A DNA stretch of 64,000 bases from Hydractinia symbiolongicarpus (taxonomy: Eukaryota > Cnidaria > Hydrozoa > Anthoathecata > Hydractiniidae): positions 22,443,650 to 22,507,649 of the forward strand of contig NC_079887.1 in assembly GCF_029227915.1 (NCBI RefSeq). Direction: 5' to 3'. Positions within the stretch are counted from its first letter, which is position 1. Every line of letters begins with the position of its first letter. The translations under genes were made by a program, and so were the position numbers. Of the stretch, positions 1 through 12,800 are shown one piece after another. The notes below the pieces were generated by a model. The model saw nothing but the letters and a program-made list of their open reading frames with translations. It did no database searches and was not told the DNA's origin.

Positions 1-3000
1 CCATGAAATGCCACATAGTGATGGTGTCACTTTAAAAAACACCCAGTCCGGTCTGTGAACGGTTGGCGCTAGGAAGGGCATCCAGCTGTAAAAAATGCCA
101 AAACTCTTTATTAATGGCCGTAAAAATAGTTGATCAGACAAACTGCGTAAACGAGGCTGGAACTCTAAGGAGTGAAGGTGTCGCGCACGGTAGGACAGAT
201 ATCAGATGTGAGCATCGTCAGACTGTTACCCAGCTATCACATCACAAGGTAGATAACACTAGGTTGAGGATGGCTAGTGTAAATGTTGGCACTCTGAGAG
301 GTAGAGCAGGTGAAGTAGTTGAAATGTTAGAACGTAGATCTGTTGATATGTGTTGTGTTCAGGAAGTTAGGTGGAGAGGAGCTTCAGTGAGATTTGTGGA
401 AGGTAGGAGGGCAAGGTATAAGCTTTTTTGGATTGGTAATAGTGATGGATATGGAGGAGTTGGCATATTCGTTGCAGAGAAGTGGGTAGAAAAAGTAATA
501 GATGTTATGCGTGTTAATAGTCGTATTATAGTGATAAAGTTTTTGATAGGTAATAGGATTGTCACTTTTCTGTCAGTTTATGCTTCACAGTGTGGACTCA
601 GTGAGGAAGATAAAGATAAGTTTTATGATGAGTTAATAGCAGTGACATCAAAGTTTGGAGACACTGAACTTGTCATGGTGGGCGGCGACTTTAATGGTCA
701 TGTTGGGAAGTCATCTGAAGGTTATAGAGGTGTGCATGGAGGCTATGGATTTGGGAGCAGAAATAAGGAAGGGGAGAGATTGCTTGAGTTTGGAATGGCA
801 ACGGACATGGTGGTTTGCAACACATCATTCAGTAAGAGACAGAGTAGGCTGATAACATATGAGTCAGGTGGTTGTAAGACACAGATAGATTACTTTTTGG
901 TTAGAAAGTCAGACAAGAAAGTGGTGAAGGACGTGAAAGTTATATCGGGGGAAGAGTGTGTTTCCCAGCATAGGTTGCTGGTTTGTGATATTATCTTGAA
1001 GAGTGTCAAAGAAGCCAAGGGAAAGTACAGGCCCCGTCGAAAAGTCTGGAAGCTGAAGGAAGAGATTGTAGCAAGACAATTTAGTGCAAAAGTTCAGCAG
1101 TTAGCCTACAATAGTCAATGTAATAGTGACAATGTTGAAAGTACTTGGACTACTTTGAAGAATTGTCTTCTAGAAGCTTCTGATGATACCTGTGGGTGGA
1201 CGAAAGGACCAGCTAGACATAGACAGACCTGGTGGTGGAATAATGAGGTTGACCAGTGTATAAAGGAAAAGAGGAAACTTTGGAAAAAGTGGAAGTCAGG
1301 TGGTAGTAAAAATATTTACTTAGAAGCTAAGCGCCGGGCTCGTACAGCAGTGTATAAGGCAAAATCAGAAGCAGAGAGAAACAGATTTGCAGATGTGTTA
1401 AGAAGGAAAGACCAGCGCAATGAGGTATTCAAGATAGCAAAGCAAATGAAGAAGACTAATCAAGATATTGTAGGTGAGAAGTGTATATGTAATGATGAAG
1501 GTGTTTTGGCTAGCACAGAGGAGGAGAAAAGGGTAGCTTGGAAGAATCATTATCAGAGGTTGCTTAACACTGAGTTTGATTGGGACGAGGATAATTTGTC
1601 TGATGATGATGTCGTAGAAGGGCCAGCTATGCAGATCAAGACAGAATGGGTAGTGGAGGCTATTAGGAAATTGAAGATTGGCAAGGCTGCAGGAGTATCA
1701 GGTATTGTTGCAGAGATGGTAAAAGCATCTGGATATATTGGAGTTGAGCTTATTAAAAGTCTTGCTAACCAGATTATAAAGGATGGTGCTATTCCGAGTG
1801 AGTGGCAGTCGAGTGTAATAGTGAATTGTTTCAAGGGCAAGGGTGATGCATTAGAAAGGGGTAACTATAGAGGTTTGAAGTTGGTTGATCAAGTAATGAA
1901 AGTTATTGAAAGAGTGATTGATAAGTTACTTAGAGAAAGAATTGATATAGATAAGATGCAATTTGGTTTTGTTCCAGGGCGTGGCACTACAGATGCAATA
2001 TTTTTACTCAGACAGCTTCAGGAAAAGTATTTAGGAAAGAGAAAGAATCTTTATTTTGCCTTTGTAGATTTAGAGAAGGCTTTTGATAGAGTGCCACGTA
2101 AAGTTATTTGGTGGGCTATGAGAAAATTAGGTGTGGATGAGTGGCTAGTTACGATGGTTCAGTCTATGTACAGCAATGCTAGAAGTCGTGTCAGGATTAA
2201 CGATTCACTTAGTGATGAATTTAGTGTAAATGTTGGTGTACATCAGGGTTCTGTACTTAGTCCTTTGTTGTTTATTCTAGTCTTAGAAGCGCTGTCGATG
2301 GAGTTCAGAACAGGTTGTCCATGGGAGTTATTGTATGCAGATGATTTGGTTCTCATAGCAGAGTCGATGGAAGAATTAGTTGAAAAGTTTGAGAAGTGGA
2401 AGAAAGGACTAGAAGAGAAAGGGCTGAAGGTAAACACAGCAAAGTCTAAAGTCATGATAAGTAGCATTGCAGCCAAGTGTGACATTGTAGTTGGAAAGTG
2501 GCCTTGTGGAGTTTGCAGGAAAGGGGTTGGTAGTAACTCAATTTTTTGTCAGACTTGCAAGCATTGGGTACATAAGAAGTGCAGTAGTATTAGTGGAAGG
2601 TTAAGAGCTGGCATACAGTTTGTATGTAAGCGTTGCAAAGGTGAGATTATAGAGAATGAAGTATTTCCAGCTTTAATGATGTACAACAGTGGCTCGTTAG
2701 AGATAGTTAAGAACTTCTGTTACTTAGGTGATATGTTGGGCAGTGAAGGGGGTGTAGGAAGAAGTGTTACTTGCAGGATAGGTTCTGCTTGGAAAAAGTT
2801 TAGAGAGTTACTTCCTTTATTGACTAGCAGAGTCCTGTCAATTGAGGTAAAAGGTAGGTTGTATGAGGCCTGTGTAAGAAGTGTTATGTTGTACGGTAGT
2901 GAGACATGGGCAGTGAAGCAGGAAGATCTTGACCGTTTAGAAAGGAATGATTGAGAATGGTTAGGTGGATGTGTAATGCCAGTCTGAGAGACAGAAAGAG

Positions 3001-3480
3001 TTCAGATGAGCTAAGAAGCAGGCTAAGTCTCCGTAGAATTAAAGATGTTATCCAGATAAGAAGATTGAATTGGCTGGGGCATTTGGAAAGAATGGAGGAG
3101 GATAATTGGGTAAGAAAGTGTAGAGACTTGATAGTTCCTGGGGCAAAGCCCAGAGGCAGACCGAGAAAGACTTGGCAGGAGGTTATAAGGACAGACTTAA
3201 TAGAGAGGAAGTTCCTCTTGACGGCGATTCAACATGGGCGAGTGAATGTTACCATAGCCCCGGGTTAACCCAAGCCATGTGAGGGAAATTGGGAAGATGG
3301 CACACTGTGTGTGCCGTTGGATGTTGCCGGGAGTTGTCTAGTAGAGCGCGGGCTCTAATTGGGTCTGCGTAGCTCAAAATAAGCATTAAATGCTCTAGGA
3401 CTCTCCATCTACGCCATGGCCCCTCCTGGAAATAATAGACAGGGTATATCCCTCGATATTTGTGAGGCTAGCCATGTAAA
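1..3480 (+). mobile_element. Non-LTR retrotransposon (LINE), 5' end beyond or near window start
   Basis: A LINE-type element carrying an APE-type endonuclease and a reverse transcriptase in one ORF, followed by a ~200-bp 3' UTR that contains a GGGTATATCCCTCGATATT stretch near 3440. I recognise this tail style from RTE/CR1-like LINEs of cnidarians and other marine invertebrates; the exact clade is inference. The in-frame stop at 33-35 sits just upstream of the ORF, so the 5' UTR may begin before base 1. No LTRs and no clear target-site duplication are visible. The 3' boundary is placed at about 3480, where the sequence changes to ordinary AT-rich DNA. Confidence 0.9.
63..3268 (+). pseudogene. 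LINE ORF2-like polyprotein: endonuclease, reverse transcriptase, PHD finger, C-terminal domain; 1-bp frameshift
   Basis: Frame 63-2954 is open for 963 codons. The first in-frame ATG is at 114, but the endonuclease homology starts at about residue 70. Endonuclease motifs include SVNVGTLRGR (from residue 71), QEVRW, GGDFNGH (207-213) and the late His303. Reverse transcriptase motifs are FVDLEKAFD (catalytic Asp669), GVHQGSVLSP and the YADD box (758-761). A Cys4-His-Cys3 cluster follows at 815-858, fitting a PHD finger, then the LINE C-terminal region with SVMLYGSETW. The frame stops at 2952-2954; homology continues in the next frame (2951-3268, motifs LNWLGHLERM and RGRPRKTW), so about one base is missing near 2951. 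This copy is probably inactive. Translation of such proteins supports target-primed reverse transcription in the nucleus. Confidence 0.88.
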
Positions 3481-6400
3481 ATATGCACATCTATCTTCAC
3501 ATATGTTTTAAGTAGGGTTACTGCCAATAACATACTAAATTTTTAAGCTGTGAGTCTGAATATTTCTTCAGAAAATGGAAAATAATAATGCCAATGATCA
3601 AAGCCTTGTTAAATACACTCTGCCTGCTTCCTTTTTTAATAAAGAAAATTAGGAGGCAACAACTCAAACTGTGAAGAGGTGTAACTGTGTATCTAGACAG
3701 CAAAATACAAGGCAGACTACACCAGCACAAGTACATTCAAGTTGATGTGTTATATCTCTGCAATGTTATTAACTAAACTTTTGGTCAGAGTGTGGATGAA
3801 AATTACTGTGTTACTGTCACAGAAGGACATCCGATCACAGGATTCAAAAAAAGTTTGTGAATGTTTAGTCCATGACTTTTGAGATATATATTCATAGCTC
3901 AATGTTCTGATGTAAATAAACAATCCAGTTACCAGAAGAAAATGTGTCTGCAATTGTTGTTTAGCTATAGACAAATTATTTTTGATATAAACTGTGTTTT
4001 TTTGGCTTAATGGAGTCACTAGCCTAGTGAGCTTGTGAGAAACTGTTTGTTTATAACCTTTTATCAATTGTAGAACACTTTTAAATCAGCCAGATAAGTA
4101 GGGAGGGTTTAAGCCTGGAGGTCAAAACTAAAAACTTACTTTTTTTAATGGGAACCTCCTACTTTTGCTGGTTGACTTGACTCACTGAACCGGCAGGTAA
4201 AAAACAAAAACAATCGGGGTTTAAATGTTCTTTTACATGAAAACATTGGTCGTGGACGACTATTCTAAGAAATCTTTTGTTAACAGTAATTATTTTATAG
4301 AACTAAGTAAGTCTGACCATGGTACACAACATGGTAGTCAACAAAAATGGCAACATTTATTTGATTTGACCAATCTCAACAACATATTTTTGCCTTTCAT
4401 TTTGGCAACCTTTTTCATCTATTTTTGTAAAGTTAACCCTAAACCCCCCCTTATTCAAGGCGAAACATACTAGCTCTTTATCACTGTCAAAAGCTACCCT
4501 ACTATGAAATCATCGACGGGTAATAAAAGCAATTATAGATTGACCACCTCTATTGTGGACCATCTTAGGTCCCGTAAATAAAGTTATATATGTACTTTAA
4601 TTTCTGTGATCTTATTGATTGATTTCAATTCTTCAATTATCTCTCCAACTAAGGCAGTGGTCACAAATATGTGGTGTTAAAGTCATTTGAGCATTACAAG
4701 AAATCACAGGTGGCTAAAAAAGAACTGAAACTGTTCTAATCAGTGTTAAACATTATATGTTGTTTTAAAACCTCCTGGTCGGAATGTCACATGGTACTAC
4801 TTTTGTTTAAGGTAAAACACAGACTTTTCATGCTCAAACTCACACAGAAGAAACTTTGATTAAGCAAGAACTACAAGTATCTGAAGTAAATTTTTGCAAA
4901 ACTGAAGATATATATTTTTATTAAAAGTACAAGTAAAAATAATGTCGGCTAGAAAAATGAAAAAAAAAAAGAAAGATTCAAATATACAGCAATTCATTTC
5001 ATCTCTTAAACGCAAAGCGGCTGACCTTTAAACCCAACCAACTGCGTTTGCATAAGGAAAGGGAAATTTGAAATGGTTTAGAAAATTGTCCCAGCCTAGA
5101 CGACGTGCCTGTAAATTTAGAAACTGTTCCACAGGTAAAAATAAGGTAGGTTGGCTAGAAAATGGAACTAAAAATTCGAAAAAAAGTTGTGTCCAAACTA
5201 TCTAGCTAGACAAAAATGTGCACTATTACACTGATATTAAAGAATAACTTGCTCGCCATTTTTAATTGGAACTTTTGTGTGCTATTTTACTAGTTCATGT
5301 GTACCCTTAGCACATATGGCTGGAATTTTAAAATTAAGCACAATAATAATAGGGGTACTGGCTATGGGAGGACAACAAGCATAAAGTGTTTTTTGTCGCT
5401 CTAGTTCTTTCGACTCCAAATGTCAAAAATTGCAATCTGAAAATAGGGTAAAGGTGAGCATGACCATGATTGTTTCTAGAATATACCATCATTTTTTTAA
5501 ATTGCTTACAGTTTTATTAATTTAAGCTCAAAAATGGCATGAAATGGAAGGGAATGGGAAATGATTTTGATACTGTCTTTAAACAAATCTAGAAACAGAA
5601 TTCGAAATAAAGTCTAAAACAAATTTTGAAACAAATTGCAATTAAAAAGCAATGAAAAGCAAAAATTTATTACATAAAACCTGCAGATGTCACGAAAGTT
5701 TACGCAAGATTAATATCTTTGAATGCACTGGCAAAATTGTGTATCTATAGTTTCAAAGCCAACTGTTTAACTTAATTTACTTTGTATGATCCTGTTTTGA
5801 TCTTTTTAAATCAATGTACAACGTCATTTTAGATTTTTACCAATTCAATAAGACAGTTTTTTGCAACGTGTTTTTAAACAATCCACGGTGATATCACTTT
5901 CTATGATCCGATTTTGATGGTTCTCAAACGTTCTACAAAGACTTTCAGCTTTTTGCAATCTTACTAGTTTTCTGATAAAGAATTCAGACATGCTATATAA
6001 CAATTTACTTTGAAACAATTTGAACTATAAAATGAATTTAAGAAAGTGTTAACTATTTTTTGGAAACGATGTTTAATTTAATAAAGCCATTTGAAACTAT
6101 TTTGAAACAAATTTAGAACTACATTTTTAGAAAAAAATGTTTTTAAAATTTATCTCAAAATCGTATAGAGATCGTTTAAAATAAAATAATACAAATTAAA
6201 GATCACATTTAAATTTTTTGTGGAAGAGCTATATACAGGAGCCAAACCTCCACGGTCCAACTGACGTATCTTTTCGTTATTCATTCAGCCGATGTTACAA
6301 TCACGGCGCTTTTTACGCTTGAATTTTTTTTGTACACGCTTATAACCTCAATCGCTCACAAAACACGCAAAGAGATTACCCGAATTTAACTCTATCAGCA

Positions 6401-6874
6401 TGATCTTTTAGCATGTTTTCAGATAGGTCTCGCTTGTCTTTAGTTTATTCCAGTTTGTTCAAGGTTGTTCTTAGGTTGTTCTAGCTTGATCTAGCTTGTT
6501 CCAGGTTGTTCTTAGGTTGTTCTTAGGTTGTTCCAGATTGTTCTAGCTTGTTCTAGGGTGTTACCCTTTTTAGTATGTACGCTGGAAACCCAGGAGTTAG
6601 ACAACTACTATTTTTGTTGTTAGAAACAAACTCTTCCTAAGTGCTGTCAATCCTGAAGTTAGCATATGAACTGCCAGCTTCATTACGCTATATATACTAT
6701 TTGTATTTCTTTTTTGTATTGTAAGGTTAGTTATACTACAAATTTTTAAGTTGAAGCCACAACAATTTTATTTTTTAGGAAAAAAGAATTTAACTAAAAA
6801 TTTGATGTAAAAACCTGTTCCATCTTGAATAAAGATCAATGGATTTACTTTTTAAATCAATTTTTCATTGAAGG
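3481..6874. other. Intergenic AT-rich DNA upstream of MED19
   Basis: No supported gene. Open frames here are short and lack splice-linked homology. Between about 5560 and 6200 the sequence is rich in degenerate GAAACAAAT-type words. The MED19 promoter should lie in the last part of this stretch, but I see no clear TATA box that I would call. Confidence 0.6.
6451..6560. repeat. Degenerate tandem repeat, ~10-bp unit (GTTGTTCTAG-like)
   Basis: About eleven imperfect copies of GGTTGTTCTT / GCTTGTTCTA / GGTTGTTCCA run head to tail with a period near 10 bp. It lies about 315 bp upstream of the MED19 start codon. Confidence 0.75.
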
Positions 6875-9800
6875 ATGTCAGTGCCTGTTGGTAGTACAAC
6901 CATTGATCCTGATGAATACTTTACTACAGATCCTGGAATTCCGTTTCATTTATTACGACGGAAGAAGGGTAAATATTTTTCACGTTTTAGAATCTCATAC
7001 AAACTTTTATTTAGAGCATGCGTGATTTCTTAGTTGTTAAGGAGGGTTTTTTTATGGATTTTATGTATAATAGGATATAATTTTTTATTCTAAAAAAGCC
7101 TGAAGGTTTATCATTAGGCAAAAACCACAAGTTAATAATAACACTAAAACAAAGTTCGGAAACAACGCTAACTAAAATTTGAAAAAAAGGGAAGAACAAC
7201 TTTAATGGTAAACATTTGAACAAAAAAATTACGCGTTAATTCGATTTTCATTACACTGTCTAAAATTTTGTTACGCATATGGTTGATCTTTTTGATACCA
7301 TGTTTTCTTCTGCTTATAATAACAGTTTCAGTGCAAAATTTTATGTCTGAATCAAACAAGCTCATTCGGAAACTAAAATATTTTTAAAATGTAATTCCAT
7401 TCTTGCCCTGGGTGATTCAGTTTCAATATCGCTGACAACCTCGGGCTCAGCACCTTTCTGACAATGAAGACGAGTGAAAATATACCTGTTTGTGGTCTTA
7501 AATATTGAATACATGCAGAAGGAATAGTAGCAGAAACAATATAATAGAATAGAAGCAAATAGGTATAGTCTAAGTAATAATACAAAAGAGCAACAACAGA
7601 GCTTGATAGTAAAAATTTTGAAATATAATCCATGTTCAAAATATTCTTGCCTTTTCTGACACAACTACTCAGGGTATTTTTTTTTTGCATTGATGGTATT
7701 TTATTCACTGTTATTTCGAGATTTTGTGTATACTAATTCATAATGGAAGACCTGTCCACATTAACAAAACGTGAAACTGTTAGTGAAAATTCTTGCTTCA
7801 TAAATTAGGGTGGATAGGAATAAGAGTGTGAGACTAGAATTACTATAATTTGAAAAAAAATTGTCTAGGGGAAACAACTTATGTCACAGGAACAAAGCGG
7901 TCATTTCCGCTAATTTTTCAGTCCTGACCTGTGCAGTAAATGGTGCACCCAAAGCTTTAATAATTTTCCTTGTTCAAGCATTCTTAAAATATTGAAATTG
8001 CCAAAAAAATTGAAAGTACATGGCACAGGGGTGTTGTTTTGACATTGCAATCAAGCGTACAGTAGAAGTTTCAAATATATTCATGTCCAGGAGTTTCAAC
8101 TTATGTGAAAAAGTATTCTTAATTGCGAGGTCTAGTGACAAAGTAGTTACAGTACAAATTAAAAGCCATAGTTTAAAATCTTGATTTGAATGAAGGTGGC
8201 ATGTGCAAAAATAGGCTAATATCACTACTAGCTTAAGTTAGTGTCTTGGAGCGATTGCTCGGCCCTTATAGGCCTTTTAAAATCTTTCTGGAATGCCATT
8301 TTTAATTACTTTACTGCACTAAAAGGGACATACATGGGGCCTTAGCATACCAGGTAAAGACAAATTTTTGTTACTAAAAAAATGCTTGTTAAAAAGTACG
8401 GACATGATCATTAGAAGGAGACAAGTTAAAAAGTGATTTTTGCTCATAAGTCGGTTTGTATTATTACAAATGCTTTACAATTTGGTATATATTTGACATG
8501 CATATTGGCTTTTATGGGTTGTTTGTAGTAGTTTTTTGATAAAAACACAAAGGGTTTCCTTTTTATCATCCAACTCTGTTTACAATATTTTCAGATAACA
8601 AAGTAACAATTTTGTTGCCATTTATATATCATACTAAGAAATTTATAATTATATATAACAATTATTTTCTGCTATATTATGTAATACTTATAGGTGATGC
8701 ATAAAAGCTTTTTGAACCATTGCATTTTGTGTTCTCATTGACTGAATAATAGTGTGGATAAGTTTTGGACCTAGAGACACATCAATTTTTAATAATGTTG
8801 TCTTTTTACCAAATTTATTGGATTTTTGTGAAATTGCAAGACCATTCCTCTGATTTGGAACATACAGATTGTTGTAGATTTAGCTTTCTATATGTAAACT
8901 TGCAACTCATAGATGCAAGTTAAAATAAAGAATGATAAAGAAATGATATATCGTAACATGCAAAATACTGCCTCATTCTAATGATCATGTCCTTATTTTT
9001 TTTAAATGTTAAAATTTGTGACCGAGTAACTTTCAATTCAATTGTGTTTTGGTGAATCATATTCTTTTGTTGTTCTTTACTAAAAAATCTGTATTTGCTT
9101 TAACAAATTCCATCCTAAAATTTCTAATAAAGCCATAAACAACTGAAATTACCCAAATGCAAAAGGTGACATTTACATGGATGTATAATCCCTTTACCAT
9201 TGTTGAACACATGCACAAAATCAGGATCCCTGTGTTAATATTTTTCTTAAGCAAAAACATGTGTTATGTATCTTGTAATTTGCTTTCTTTTTAGTAACAA
9301 AACCAAACAACCAAGGCAGCTCAAACCAGTTGGCTCTCCACGGTTTAGATGACATGTTCAATAAATTTTCTGACAAAAATATCAAAGATGGTAGCCAACT
9401 CAGTACCTTTCTACCTCATCTTCCTGGTAAATTGATTTGCTGTTTAACGTTTTTTTGTCATACCGTAATACTTCGAATGGACGCCCTGGGCATTTTTTTT
9501 TGGGGGGGGGGGGGGGCTTCTATTTGATGGGGGTGTTTGAAAGAGGGGGGTGTTTATTAAATTTTTTACACTTCGTCTCTTTTGTAGCTTTTAAGGATAC
9601 CTATAATACCTGTAATATCTTTACAACAGAAAATGAAAGATATTCACATGTTTTAGAGAATGAACTTTAAAAGGGAAAAGCTAAATTTCCAACCTTAAAC
9701 GTAAGATTTAGGAAAAAAGTAAGGAATTAAGTATACTTTTACTATCGCATAAACTCCCCTTATGAAGGAGGAGCGTATATTCGAGGGGGGGGGGGGCGTT

Positions 9801-12800
9801 TATTTAAAAAATGACTAAAAAGAAGGGCGTCTATTTAAGGGGGTTTTTTAATAAAAGGTGGGCGTTTACTTGAAACATTACGGTATTTAAAGGCAGTCGT
9901 TGTAATGCTATTTGTTCAAGCTATTTACAGCTTTTCTAATAATTATTTTTTCAAAGCGATGATTTTTCTGCGCTTTCCTGCTTTGACAATTATCTTTAGT
10001 TCCAATGTGAATTTAAAACAACAACTGAAAAAACAAAAGAGAAAGCTAAATTATGCGGAGTTTGTGCTATAATAAGGCAATCACCTATTTTAATCTTTGC
10101 TATTTTCATTAACAATAAAGCATGGCATAAAGACAGAATAACTATTTTTATCCTCTTTTTTTATAATTATAATTTAAAGATTTGAAACAGAAATAATGCT
10201 ATACCAAATTTTGACACTGTTTTTTTTTGGATGGAATAAAAAAAAGCATCCAATGATTGCATCCAATTTTATTTTCGAAACCCTGTTAGGTGATGGCAAA
10301 CATATCTTAAAAGATTAAGCTTATTACTTTTTTTTATTGAGCTCCATTCAGTGGTCTGTTTTTTCAAAGACATTCAATACTTATAGTATAGTACATGAAG
10401 TTTGTTTTTTAATATTTTGGTCTGTACACCAGTGTATTGCTTTCCAAGAAACATTTTCCTCAACCAATCTTTATAATAATACGCTAAGTGTGTCTGTCTG
10501 TCACTTTTGCAAAGTGGATTACATTCTTCAAAATTTTCTTTAACAAATTCTATAAAACATCGCCTATAAAATTGTTCTGTAATTTATTAAACTTTACCGA
10601 TAAAATAGTATTGACGTCAAAGGAAAGTTAATTAAAAGATTAGTGAAGCCATTACAATGCACTTAAAACTTTGAGGCCAAATAACTTGGAAACGAGGTGG
10701 TGACGTCAATGTTTTTTCACCGCGTGGGTAACTAGGGACAACCTGGGACCAATTTGGGTAAATTTTTTAAACCTGGATCCCCGAATCCGTTTCGGAATGG
10801 ACGGTTTGATGACGTCATCAAAAAACCTTTAAACCTTGATATCTCTGCAACCGTTTGTCAAAGATACATGATCATATACATTTTCTTGATCAGCATTTCA
10901 AGATCTATACGATGAAGGCAACAGGTATACAAATTTCTAAAAAAATATATTTATTTTGTATTTGCACTGCTGACGTCAGCAAAAAAAATAAAACAACCTG
11001 TTTTTCTATTGTCCTTCTGCCTAAGTGGATTACTCCACGGGATTTATCGACTAGTCTCTATAATAATAGCCTTATTTTGTCTGTCTGTCCACAAGGAAAG
11101 GGTTGTGAAACAGGCACGAATAGCCTATAATTTAAAGACAAGGACCCCATGGATTTTTCCACAGGTTAACGACTGGTTTTTTATAATAATGTGTTTCTTA
11201 AATCCATACAACTATTTATCTTTTTATCCTTGTTATGTTATGCTTTTAGGTTATATTGATGCACCTGGATCAAATGAGGATAGGTAAATTTTTAATACAA
11301 AATTACTTTTAAATTTTTAAACATTCTGCATGATATGGAGGAATTGTACTTTTTAAGATTAAGAATCACCATAATTCATTTCAACATTGATACTGGATAA
11401 TATCACTCATAGATATTAACTTTAGCACAAAGATTTTGGACAAATTCACAAGATTATGTTACTAAATGTTCTTCAAGAAATCATGTGTAAAAATTAATAC
11501 TTGAAACTAAAATTAGGAAATTGTTAAAAGTTTTTTAGTTCATCGTTAAAAATGTAATTCTGTGATTGTTTTCTTAAAAAATATTTTTCTCTGAAGGTAT
11601 TTGATAACAGTTGTTGCGTTATTAACAATATTTGGTAAACTGTAAAATGCATAAAATTAATGATTTTATAAATTGCGATAAATTGCGATTATCTGTTTTT
11701 TAGGAATCAAATCTTTATATCCTTCTCTATGACAGAACTTTAAAATTAGGGCTTTAAAAAGTAGAAATTCTAGCACATGTTTTTTTCCCACTTTTTGTAG
11801 TATGTAGTTATGTAGTAAAGAAAGAAAGTTGCATAGTGATAAAATATTATGTAATAGGGTTTTCTGGCACACAGCTAGCCAATAAAAGAAAAATAGCAAT
11901 AAAAAAACAAAAATGTTGAAGCCTACAATCAGGGACGTAATCAATGTAATGGGATAACTTCAATCTTAAGACACTGCGCCACCTCTTTGAGCAACATTGA
12001 AATCAGGAGGAAGGAAATTTGTTGCATATAAGAGAATTTTTAATAGGTGTCCCATTAATTAGGACCCTGATTGTAGCAGTTAGGGTTATTTTTGGGCCCA
12101 CTGTTTTTGTGACACATTAATTTACATGTAGCTACACACTTTTAAAAGCTCTAAAAATTTGAGATTTACTTTTTAGAACTAAAACTATATTCTACTTGGC
12201 AACTTGTCTGCCATTTTGTGAATGATTGGATGTTAATTTCATAATTGCATAGGGAGTTGCTTATAAGAAGATTATTATTAAAATATAATGCATATTTTTG
12301 ATCCACTCTTTTTTTTGTTTTAAACAGCTTACAAGGATTAATTGACAAACCACCTGTAGGAGGACGTGAACTTGTGCCATTAACCGAAGCTTCTTTACAA
12401 GGATTTCGTTTAATGCCTGGATCGGTAAGATTATTGTAAATTAAATGACCATTGATAGATTGTAGTTCCTTTTTCTAATTTGATTGTTCTCTTTTCTAGG
12501 TACCAGATCAGTTCAAATTTATGAACAAACCGCCTGAAAAAAAGAAAAAGAAACATAAACATAAACACCACGATGAACCGCCACAAAATGGAATAAACGT
12601 AACAGGTATGTTTATTTACGAAAAACTTTTACTGCGTAATTGAATTATTAGTTTGTCTTATTTTTGCCTGTATGCAGTATTTAGAATTTTTTGTGTCAAA
12701 GTTATCCTGAATTATAGTGTTGTCCATTTTAAATAAAAGCCCACCACGCTTCTTTATTTTTTTACTAATATTAAATTCGTTCATTTTTTTTACCATAGTC

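Noticed and set aside
9330-9670. ORFs reading past MED19 exon 2 into intron 2
   Set aside because: They run through the GTAAAT donor into poly-G MITE sequence; the spliced gene explains the coding part.
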